6,437 nucleotides of DNA from Candidatus Desantisbacteria bacterium CG1_02_38_46 (GTDB taxonomy: Bacteria > Desantisbacteria > UBA1551 > UBA1559): assembly GCA_001871015.1 (NCBI GenBank), contig MNUO01000038.1:1-6437 (forward strand), in the 5' to 3' direction. Under the pieces are notes generated by a model, which did not search any database, was not told where the DNA came from, and worked only from the letters and a program-made list of their open reading frames with translations. Positions 1 to 5,332 of the stretch are shown here, piece by piece. Each line of letters starts with the position of its first letter. The stretch's first letter is position 1. The position numbers were made by a program, and so were the translations under genes.

Positions 1-347
1 TTGATATGGAAGCTGGTATAGAGCATCTTGGAAGGGGCACAGTAGAGGCAATTGATAAATTGATTGTGGTCGTAGAACCAGGAATAAGAAGTATTGAAAC
101 TGCTCGTAGAATAAAAAAATTAGCAGAAGATATTGGATTGAAAAATATTGCTATTGTAGAAAATAAAGTAAGGAATACATCGGACAGGAAATTCATTGAA
201 GAGAATCTTAATGAATTTGATATTCTTGGCTACATTCTATACGATGAAAAAATAATTGAGGCAGATTTAAAAAGTTTGCCACCATTTGAATATGCACCAG
301 AAATTCTTGAAGATGGAAAGAAAATAATTGAAAGATTGAAACAATGA
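1..347 (+). CDS. cooC: CooC-type nickel insertion ATPase, C-terminal part (5' end outside window)
   Basis: CooC is a cytoplasmic P-loop ATPase of the MinD/NifH class that helps load nickel into the active-site cluster of CO dehydrogenase. The reading frame is open to the left edge, so the gene starts upstream and only about the last 115 residues are present. The visible part opens with DMEAGIEHLGRGT, the switch II/Walker B-like signature I recognise from CooC proteins. It continues with LIVVVEPGIRSIETARRI and NIAIVENKV, the nucleotide-base-contact region of this fold. The deviant Walker A motif and the metal-binding Cys pair expected in CooC would lie outside the window. The methionine at position 6 is internal and is not the start. 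The stop overlaps the next gene's ATG (ATGA at 344-347), which implies translational coupling. Its place in a cluster with acsD and cooS supports the assignment. Confidence 0.9.
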   Translation, partial: DMEAGIEHLGRGTVEAIDKLIVVVEPGIRSIETARRIKKLAEDIGLKNIAIVENKVRNTSDRKFIEENLNEFDILGYILYDEKIIEADLKSLPPFEYAPEILEDGKKIIERLKQ

Positions 348-844
348 AAAAAATAATTTTTGTAGACATTAAAAAGTGTCTGGGATGTAAAACCTGTGAG
401 TTACAGTGCGCCGTGGCACACTCAAAATCAAAGGATTTATTAGGGGCTATTAAAGAAGAACCCCTGCCCCATTATAATGTTCAGGTAGAACAACTGGAGA
501 ATTTTATTGTGCCACTTCAGTGCCGGCACTGTGAAGATGCACCCTGTGCAAAAATTTGTCCAACACATGCAATTGAAAAATTGGGTGAGGAAGAACCTGT
601 TCTTTTTAATAAAGAAAAGTGCATTGGATGTAAATGGTGTATCCCTGTCTGTCCTTTCGGAATATTGAGGATGGATAAAAAAGGAAAGGTGCTCATAAAA
701 TGCGACCTCTGTATAGAACGATTAAAGAAAGGTGAGGAGCCGGCCTGCACTTCCTCCTGCCCAACCGGTGCACTCAAGTTTATTTCAGTAGAAGAAATTA
801 CCAAGGAAAGAAAAAAGAAATATCTGGTAGAACTTACAAAATAA
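344..844 (+). CDS. CooF/HycB-like ferredoxin with four [4Fe-4S] clusters
   Basis: A 166-residue soluble electron-transfer protein of the DMSO-reductase-B/HycB/CooF family. Sixteen cysteines fall into four groups: C12/C15/C18/C22, C60/C63/C68/C72, C93/C96/C99/C103 and C120/C123/C135/C139. That is the standard arrangement for four [4Fe-4S] clusters in this family. There is no Tat or Sec signal peptide, so it should act in the cytoplasm. The ATG overlaps the cooC stop and has only a weak Shine-Dalgarno sequence, so translation probably depends on ribosomes finishing cooC. In Rhodospirillum rubrum, CooF carries electrons from CO dehydrogenase to its partner enzyme. Here the protein sits between cooC and a diaphorase trio, about 4.5 kb from cooS, so a similar role between CooS and the NuoEF-like proteins is an inference. 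A polyferredoxin subunit for another oxidoreductase is the main alternative. Confidence 0.9.
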   Translation: MKKIIFVDIKKCLGCKTCELQCAVAHSKSKDLLGAIKEEPLPHYNVQVEQLENFIVPLQCRHCEDAPCAKICPTHAIEKLGEEEPVLFNKEKCIGCKWCIPVCPFGILRMDKKGKVLIKCDLCIERLKKGEEPACTSSCPTGALKFISVEEITKERKKKYLVELTK

Positions 845-845
845 A

Positions 846-893
846 AGGGAACGCCCTATTGTGAGGAGTTGTGAGATGTTGAGGTCTGACCCC
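846..893 (+). repeat. Dispersed repeat, copy A, running into the nuoE start
   Basis: This stretch aligns with copy B at 3212-3266. Both have AGGGA, a short palindrome, CCTATT, AGGAG, GTTGT, and then an identical 18 bases, ATGTTGAGGTCTGACCCC (876-893 here). The hairpin in this copy is short: AGGG 846-849, loop AACG, CCCT 854-857. The final GGTCTGACC is itself a small inverted repeat (GGTC/GACC). The short size, palindromes and two copies within 2.4 kb suggest a REP/MITE-like non-autonomous element. No transposase is in view, so its mobilising partner is unknown. Confidence 0.75.
863..868 (+). promoter_or_regulatory. Ribosome binding site that sets the nuoE start
   Basis: GAGGAG lies 7 bases before ATG 876. 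This makes 876 the likely start, in preference to the in-frame GTG at 861, which has no purine-rich sequence before it. The site lies inside repeat copy A, so the repeat provides both the Shine-Dalgarno sequence and the start codon. Confidence 0.8.
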
Positions 894-1379
894 ATTAAAG
901 TTAAAGAAATCCTGAAACACTACAAATATGAACAGAGTTCCCTCATTCATATTTTGCAAGATATTCAGGTAGAATATCGGTACCTGCCAAAAGAAACAAT
1001 GCTCTTTGTGGCTCGTGAACTTAAAATTCCTTTATCCAGAATATACAGTGTTGCCAATTTTTATAATGCCTTCAGTCTTAAACCGAAGGGAAAACATCTG
1101 ATAAGTGTCTGTCTTGGAACTGCCTGCCATGTCCGGGGTGGGAAAAGAATTGCCGAGGAAGTGGAAAGGACTCTCAATGTAAAATCCGGAGAAACAACCC
1201 CTGACCTTGAGTTTACACTGGAAACGGTCAATTGTCTTGGTGCCTGCGCACTTGGACCAGTAGTAGTTGTTGACGGACATTATTACGGACAGATGACTTC
1301 CTTGAAGATGAAAAAACTATTGTCCAGTTCAAAGGGTGGCAGAGGGAACGGAAAGAATGAAAAAGATAACAAATCCTGA
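876..1379 (+). CDS. nuoE: NuoE-like [2Fe-2S] thioredoxin-fold subunit of NADH oxidoreductase
   Basis: A 167-residue homologue of the 24 kDa subunit of complex I and of HydC/HndA of NAD(P)-linked hydrogenases. The N-terminal helical part (residues 12-70) contains the family's YLP and the IYSVANFYNAFSLKPKG segment. The thioredoxin-like domain holds the [2Fe-2S] ligands C79, C84, C120 and C124, with the canonical CxxxxC and CxxxC spacing. It partners with the NuoF-like protein encoded next and may take part in electron branching at the flavin. The first six residues, MLRSDP, come from the repeat element rather than from the family, and homology begins near residue 8 (VKEIL). The C-terminus ends in a low-complexity Gly/Lys/Asn tail (about residues 151-167) encoded partly in the overlap with nuoF, so it is probably not conserved. 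Confidence 0.93.
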   Translation: MLRSDPIKVKEILKHYKYEQSSLIHILQDIQVEYRYLPKETMLFVARELKIPLSRIYSVANFYNAFSLKPKGKHLISVCLGTACHVRGGKRIAEEVERTLNVKSGETTPDLEFTLETVNCLGACALGPVVVVDGHYYGQMTSLKMKKLLSSSKGGRGNGKNEKDNKS

Positions 1380-3210
1380 AAATCTTGAAATCCTCAGAAA
1401 TTCACTTATCAAACAAGAAAACCCTTCTATGACCTGTATCTCTGTATGCCTTGGTACAGGATGTCAGGCATCTGGCAGCAAAGATATCATTGAATCTCTA
1501 AAACAAGAAATTGAAAAGCAGAAATTGTCGGAAAAGATAAAAATAAAGAGTACCGGATGCCATGGTTTCTGCGAAAGAGGTCCAATAGTCGTTATCAGAC
1601 CTCGGGGAATATTCTATCAGAAAGTAAAACCAGAAGACATTGCTGAAATAATAAACAGGACAATTTTAAAAGGGGAGATTATTGACTCCCTCCTGTATGT
1701 AGAACCGAGCACTGGGAAAAAAGTAATATACGAACATGAAGTACCATTCTATAAAAAGCAGAACCGAATTATTTTTGGAAGCAACGGTTCTATTGACCCG
1801 ACCAATATTGAAGATTATATACGTATCGAAGGATATTCTGCTCTGTCCAGGACTATATTAAAAATGTCACCGGAAGAAATTATAGAAGAAGTAAAAAGAT
1901 CTGGCCTGAGGGGCAGAGGTGGAGGCGGATTTCCTACCGGCGTAAAATGGGAAAGCTGCAGGAATGCACATGGCGAACCAAAGTATATCCTATGCAATGC
2001 AGACGAAGGTGATCCGGGTGCTTTTATGGACAGAAGTCTTCTGGAAGGCAATCCCCATAGCATCCTCGAAGGAATGATTATTGGCGCTTATGCTATTGGC
2101 TCAAATGAAGGTTATATCTATGTCCGAATGGAATATCCCCTCGCAGTTGAAAGATTAAAAATTGCAATCGCACAGGCAGAAGAATATGGACTTCTTGGAA
2201 AAAACATACTTGGCTTGGGCTTTGATTTTACAATAAAAATCAATCGTGGGGCAGGTGCCTTTGTCTGCGGTGAAGAAACAGCCCTTATCCTTTCCATAGA
2301 AGGCAAAAGAGGGGACCCGAGACAGAGACCGCCATACCCTGCTCAGAAAGGTCTTTTTGGTAAACCCACAAACATAAACAATGTAGAAACCTGGGCAAAT
2401 GTTCCTCTAATAATAAACAGGGGCGCAGAATGGTATTCAAAAATAGGCACTGCTGAGAGTAAAGGGACAAAGATATTCTCACTTGTAGGCAAAATAAATA
2501 ACACGGGGCTTATTGAAGTACCAATGGGAATGACCTTGCGTGAAATTATATATGACATTGGTGGAGGAATTCCTGGTGGAAAGAAGTTCAAAGCAGTACA
2601 GACAGGTGGTCCTTCAGGTGGCTGTATCCCCGAAGAATTTATTGACCTGCCAGTGGATTACGATGAACTCACAAAAGTCGGCTCTATGATGGGTTCAGGC
2701 GGAATGATTGTAATGGATGAGAATACCTGTATGGTGGACATCGCTAAATACTTTCTCACCTTCCTTGCAGATGAATCCTGCGGCAAATGCGTACCATGCA
2801 GGGAAGGTGTCTTCAGAATGTTAGAAATTGTCACAGATATAACAGAGGGCAAGGGAAAAGAAGAAGATATACCCCTACTGGAAGAATTGTCAAAAACTAT
2901 TGTTGATACTTCCTTGTGTGCGCTTGGAGGAACAGCACCAAATCCAGTGATAAGCACAATAAAATATTTCAGAAGTGAATATGAAGCACATATAAAGGAA
3001 AAAAGATGCCCTGCCGGAGTTTGCAAGGCACTAATTTGCTATGAAATACTCGCTGATAAATGTACAGGATGCGGTGCTTGCTTGAAAGTCTGCCCGCAAG
3101 AAGCAATTTCAGGTGAGAAGAAAAAGGTGCATACAATTACTCAAGAAAAATGCATAAAGTGTGGAATCTGTATGGATACTTGCAGATTTGAGGCAATTGA
3201 AGTAAAATAG
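1357..3210 (+). CDS. nuoF: NuoF/HydB-like NADH-binding flavoprotein with extra Fe-S domains
   Basis: The NAD(H)- and FMN-binding subunit, 617 residues from ATG 1357. AGAGGGA at 1341-1347 serves as Shine-Dalgarno; an in-frame GTG at 1336 is possible but lacks a spaced one. Domains in order: a thioredoxin-like [2Fe-2S] domain (C31, C36, C68, C72); the FMN/NADH core with GRGGGGFPTG near 186-195, CNADEGDPGAFMDR near 213-226 and GAFVCGEETAL near 300-310; an SLBB domain around 380-435; the N3-type [4Fe-4S] site with C475, C478, C481 and C521; and a C-terminal two-cluster ferredoxin domain (C569/572/575/579 and C599/602/605/609). This is the HydB/HndC layout of NAD(P)-linked and bifurcating hydrogenases, longer than complex I NuoF (about 430-450 residues). 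The 23-base overlap with nuoE implies coupled translation. All key motifs look intact. Confidence 0.95.
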   Translation: MKKITNPENLEILRNSLIKQENPSMTCISVCLGTGCQASGSKDIIESLKQEIEKQKLSEKIKIKSTGCHGFCERGPIVVIRPRGIFYQKVKPEDIAEIINRTILKGEIIDSLLYVEPSTGKKVIYEHEVPFYKKQNRIIFGSNGSIDPTNIEDYIRIEGYSALSRTILKMSPEEIIEEVKRSGLRGRGGGGFPTGVKWESCRNAHGEPKYILCNADEGDPGAFMDRSLLEGNPHSILEGMIIGAYAIGSNEGYIYVRMEYPLAVERLKIAIAQAEEYGLLGKNILGLGFDFTIKINRGAGAFVCGEETALILSIEGKRGDPRQRPPYPAQKGLFGKPTNINNVETWANVPLIINRGAEWYSKIGTAESKGTKIFSLVGKINNTGLIEVPMGMTLREIIYDIGGGIPGGKKFKAVQTGGPSGGCIPEEFIDLPVDYDELTKVGSMMGSGGMIVMDENTCMVDIAKYFLTFLADESCGKCVPCREGVFRMLEIVTDITEGKGKEEDIPLLEELSKTIVDTSLCALGGTAPNPVISTIKYFRSEYEAHIKEKRCPAGVCKALICYEILADKCTGCGACLKVCPQEAISGEKKKVHTITQEKCIKCGICMDTCRFEAIEVK

Positions 3211-3211
3211 A

Positions 3212-3266
3212 AAAATAGGGACACATCCTATTTTAGGAGAGTTGTTGAATGTTGAGGTCTGACCCC
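3212..3266 (+). repeat. Dispersed repeat, copy B, with perfect hairpin and start of the NuoG-like gene
   Basis: This is the second copy of the element at 846-893. It starts with a perfect 8-base inverted repeat, AAAATAGG (3212-3219) and CCTATTTT (3227-3234), around the 7-base loop GACACAT. AGGAGA and GTTGTTGA follow, then the same 18 bases, ATGTTGAGGTCTGACCCC (3249-3266), that begin nuoE. It fills the whole gap between nuoF and the next gene and extends 18 bases into that gene's coding sequence in frame. Confidence 0.8.
3235..3240 (+). promoter_or_regulatory. Ribosome binding site in repeat copy B
   Basis: AGGAGA ends 8 bases before ATG 3249 and directly abuts the 3' arm of the 8-base hairpin (3227-3234). 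It supports the 3249 start. Hairpin folding could in principle affect access to it. Confidence 0.75.
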
Positions 3267-4037
3267 CTAAAGATTACCATTGATGGAATTGAAACTGAAG
3301 TTGAGAAAGAAACTACTATATTGCAACTGGCAAAGAAACTGGGTATTGAAATTCCAACGCTTTGCCATCACGATGCTATAAGCACCTATGGCGCCTGTCG
3401 CGTATGCACAGTGGAAGTCGGCATACCGCGCTCAGGAGGGGGAAAACGAACCCGGATGGTCACCGCCTGCAACTATCCTATTCGGGACAATGGATTAAAT
3501 ATCAATACAAAATCAGAAAGAGTGCTGGCAGTGCGCAAGATGATACTTGAATTACTTCTTGCCCGCTGCCCCGGCGTAAAACGGATTCAGGACATGGCAA
3601 AAGAATATGAAATAACTGAATCAAGATTTCCAATAGAAAATCCCGAAGAGGAATGCATCCTTTGCGGTCTGTGCACTCGGGTCTGTCAGGAAATTATTGG
3701 AAAAAGTGCAATCAGTCTCGTGGGCCGGGGATTTGAAAGAAAAGTACTCACTCCTTTTGATGAGCCATCTGAAGATTGCATTGCCTGTGGTGCCTGTGCC
3801 TATGTCTGTCCAACAGGTGCAATAAAGATTGTTCAGGAAGACGGAAAACTGACTATTAAAAACTGGAAAACCAGTAGAGAACTTGCAAAATGCCTGGAAT
3901 GTGGAGAATATGTTGGCTCAGAGGCAGTTCTGCAATATATAAAAGAGAGGGTTTCTCTGCCTGAAGACATTTTTAAACTCTGCGAAAAATGCCGAAGGAA
4001 GAAATTGCAGAAAGAATTGATAACTACAGGGAAATGA
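3249..4037 (+). CDS. Short NuoG/HydA-like Fe-S protein ([2Fe-2S] plus two [4Fe-4S], no catalytic domain)
   Basis: A 262-residue iron-sulfur relay protein resembling the N-terminal part of NuoG, HndD/HydA and NAD-linked formate dehydrogenases. After the repeat-derived MLRSDP, a plant-type [2Fe-2S] domain carries C39, C50, C53 and C74. The next segment, where NuoG/HydA proteins usually hold a His-Cys3 cluster, keeps only C107 (LLLARCPGVKR), so that cluster seems to be absent. Two [4Fe-4S] sites follow: C136/C139/C142/C146 and C177/C180/C183/C187. The C-terminal 50 residues have two CxxC pairs (C215/C218 and C245/C248) that could bind zinc or another cluster. No H-cluster or molybdopterin domain follows, so it probably passes electrons between the NuoEF pair and a separate catalytic enzyme. 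CO dehydrogenase is the candidate in this cluster. The N-terminal Met of the family (MKITIDG-like) has been replaced by repeat sequence. Confidence 0.9.
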   Translation: MLRSDPLKITIDGIETEVEKETTILQLAKKLGIEIPTLCHHDAISTYGACRVCTVEVGIPRSGGGKRTRMVTACNYPIRDNGLNINTKSERVLAVRKMILELLLARCPGVKRIQDMAKEYEITESRFPIENPEEECILCGLCTRVCQEIIGKSAISLVGRGFERKVLTPFDEPSEDCIACGACAYVCPTGAIKIVQEDGKLTIKNWKTSRELAKCLECGEYVGSEAVLQYIKERVSLPEDIFKLCEKCRRKKLQKELITTGK

Positions 4038-4053
4038 ATATTAAAATTGTGAT

Positions 4054-4058
4054 GGAGG
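4054..4058 (+). promoter_or_regulatory. Ribosome binding site favouring the 4064 start of the small gene
   Basis: GGAGG lies 5 bases before ATG 4064. The alternative starts at 4034 (ATGA overlap with the previous stop), 4049 (GTG) and 4052 have weaker or badly spaced purine stretches, so 4064 is preferred. Confidence 0.6.
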
Positions 4059-4063
4059 AAGAA

Positions 4064-4240
4064 ATGAAAGAGAAAAAAGTTCTTGGTGAAACATATGAAC
4101 CCGGAAAACCTGAAGGACCTTATAACTGGCGCAAGAAAATAAAAGAAAGAACCGAGATGATGAAATACCTGAAAGAGAATGAGAGGTACTGGTATTCAAA
4201 GGATTGGTACGGCAGCGAAAGAAGAAAGAATCCAGCATAA
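4064..4240 (+). CDS. Small charged protein of unknown function
   Basis: I do not recognise this gene. From ATG 4064 it encodes 58 residues; a start at 4034, overlapping the previous stop, would give 68. It is rich in Lys, Glu and Arg, has no cysteines, and has no membrane segment or signal peptide. It carries an aromatic patch near its end (RYWYSKDWYG, residues 41-50) and an N-terminal GETYEPGKPEGPYNWR stretch. The middle (about 22-40) looks helical. Reasons to think it is real are the strong Shine-Dalgarno sequence, a snug fit between its neighbours and a 24-base gap to acsD. It is open back to 3989, but that part lies inside the NuoG-like gene. It could be a small accessory or assembly subunit of the diaphorase or of CODH/ACS; nothing in the sequence decides this. 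Confidence 0.65.
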   Translation: MKEKKVLGETYEPGKPEGPYNWRKKIKERTEMMKYLKENERYWYSKDWYGSERRKNPA

Positions 4241-4264
4241 TAAACATAAAGAAAGGGGTAAAAG

Positions 4265-5203
4265 ATGGCAATTGAGATTCCAAAGATAAAATATTCAGGA
4301 AAAATAAAAGAAGTAAAACTTGGAAATGGAGAAAAGCAGATAACTGTTGGTGGAGAAACTTCTTACCCATTTCATCTGTTTGAAGGTGAAATGTTAAATC
4401 CTCCCCGAATTGCTATGGAGGTCTATGATTCACCCCCAGAAGAATGGCCGGAAACCTGTCTTGAACCATTCAAGGACGTAATCAATTCCCCTAAGGCATG
4501 GGCAAAGAAATGCATCGAGCAGTTCGGTGCCGACATGGTCTCTATACGGCTCATAAGCACTGACCCGAACGGAATGAATAAATCCACTGACGATGTTCTA
4601 CCTATCGTCCAGGAAGTAGCAGGCACAATAGATGTTCCGTTAATCATATGGGGTTGCGAGAACGATGATAAGGATGCTGAAGTCTTACCGAAAGTTGCTG
4701 AAGTCTGTCAGGACAAGAAAATAATTATCGGTCCTGCAACAGACAAAAATTATAAAAAGATTGGAGCGGCGTGCATTGCTTATGGACACACCATAGTCGC
4801 ATCAACTCCCATTGATATAAACTTAGCAAAGCAATTGAATATTTTATTGGGGGATTTGGGTGTTCCTGATGGACAGATTATCATTGACCTCAACATTGGT
4901 GGTTGTACCATAGGTTATGGATTGGAATATGCATACTCTGTAATGGAACGCCAGAGACAGGCTGCCCTTACTCAACAGGACGAAAAACTTCAATTTCCAG
5001 TGATTTGCAATTTTGCAAATGATGTCTGGAAAAAAAAAGAAGTTCAGATAGACGACCCGAAATTAGGTGATAAGAAAAATCGTGGAATACTGTTTGAGGC
5101 AATTACAGGATGGATACAACTCTTAGCGGGCGCCGATATTCTTGTTATGCGCCACCCTGAAGCTGTGAAATTATTAAAAGGAATGTTAAAACAATTAATG
5201 TAA
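4265..5203 (+). CDS. acsD: Corrinoid iron-sulfur protein small subunit (CODH/ACS delta subunit)
   Basis: AcsD (CdhD family) is a TIM-barrel protein that pairs with AcsC to form the corrinoid iron-sulfur protein, which carries the methyl group from methyltetrahydrofolate to acetyl-CoA synthase. The 312-residue length matches bacterial AcsD. Motifs I recognise from the Moorella-type protein are PFHLFEGE (35-42), RIAMEV (48-53), SPKAWAKKCIEQFGAD (75-90), DINLAKQLNIL (184-194), GYGLEYAYSVMERQR (217-231) and the C-terminal LVMRHPEAV (293-301). The Shine-Dalgarno AGGGG at 4254-4258 is 6 bases before ATG 4265. The AcsC, AcsB and AcsE partners are not in the window and should lie beyond cooS or upstream of cooC. 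A run of nine A at 5030-5038 encodes three lysines and leaves the frame intact. Confidence 0.95.
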   Translation: MAIEIPKIKYSGKIKEVKLGNGEKQITVGGETSYPFHLFEGEMLNPPRIAMEVYDSPPEEWPETCLEPFKDVINSPKAWAKKCIEQFGADMVSIRLISTDPNGMNKSTDDVLPIVQEVAGTIDVPLIIWGCENDDKDAEVLPKVAEVCQDKKIIIGPATDKNYKKIGAACIAYGHTIVASTPIDINLAKQLNILLGDLGVPDGQIIIDLNIGGCTIGYGLEYAYSVMERQRQAALTQQDEKLQFPVICNFANDVWKKKEVQIDDPKLGDKKNRGILFEAITGWIQLLAGADILVMRHPEAVKLLKGMLKQLM

Positions 5204-5216
5204 AAAATAATAAAAC

Positions 5217-5265
5217 GTAGTGGTCGAGCTTGCTCGACATTGGGCAGAGTAAACTCTGCCACTAC
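5217..5265 (+). repeat. Compound inverted repeat (two hairpins within an outer stem)
   Basis: GTAGTG at 5217-5222 is complementary to CACTAC at 5260-5265. Between them are two perfect hairpins: GTCGAGC/GCTCGAC (5223-5229 and 5232-5238) and GGCAGAGT/ACTCTGCC (5243-5250 and 5253-5260). The whole could fold as a three-way junction in DNA or RNA. The outer stem and the second hairpin compete for one base. No T-run follows, so it does not look like an intrinsic terminator. Matching ends and internal palindromes suggest a MITE/REP-type element. Confidence 0.8.
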
Positions 5266-5319
5266 ATTAGCGGCGTAAACTCTGCCACTACATTAGCGGC
5301 GTAAACTCTGCCACTACAT
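5250..5319 (+). repeat. 26-base tandem repeat, about 2.7 copies, upstream of cooS
   Basis: Units start at 5250, 5276 and 5302. Each begins TAAACTCTGCCACTACAT; the first two continue with TAGCGGCG and are identical over all 26 bases, while the third stops after 18. Each unit rebuilds an imperfect hairpin with the preceding GCGGCGT (5270-5276 with 5279-5285, and 5296-5302 with 5305-5311; one G-U pair and one C-U mismatch). The array ends 2 bases before the cooS Shine-Dalgarno region. Confidence 0.85.
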
Positions 5320-5332
5320 CAGAGGAGAAAAA

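Noticed and set aside
861-875. GTG start for nuoE at 861
   Set aside because: There is no Shine-Dalgarno sequence upstream, whereas ATG 876 has GAGGAG 7 bases before it and matches the start geometry of repeat copy B.
1336-1356. GTG start for nuoF at 1336
   Set aside because: It would lengthen the overlap with nuoE and lacks a properly spaced Shine-Dalgarno sequence; ATG 1357 has AGAGGGA at a usable distance.
2658-3026. Antisense open frame of about 120 codons within nuoF
   Set aside because: It lies wholly opposite conserved NuoF domains, has no recognisable motif and looks like a by-product of the coding strand's codon use. The same applies to the other antisense frames, including the one at 4041-4370.
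3212-3234. Possible intrinsic terminator after nuoF
   Set aside because: The stem has only two G-C pairs and its Ts are inside the stem, followed by AGGAG rather than a T-run. It is also part of the repeat copy that leads into the next gene, so a translation-start repeat explains it better.
3989-4063. Longer start for the small protein
   Set aside because: A start at 3989 would overlap the NuoG-like gene by 49 bases with no ribosome binding site. The 4034 start remains possible through ATGA coupling but is weaker than 4064.
5217-5265. Possible terminator between acsD and cooS
   Set aside because: The hairpins are strong but no T-tract follows either one, and tandem repeats of the same sequence continue to the cooS ribosome binding site.
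5240-5268. Possible sigma-70 promoter for cooS (TTGGGC, 17 bases, TACATT)
   Set aside because: It matches only 3 of 6 and 4 of 6 consensus positions and falls inside repeat sequence, so chance is likely.
5250-5319. CRISPR array
   Set aside because: The 26-base units are directly adjacent with no unique spacers, and no cas genes are present.
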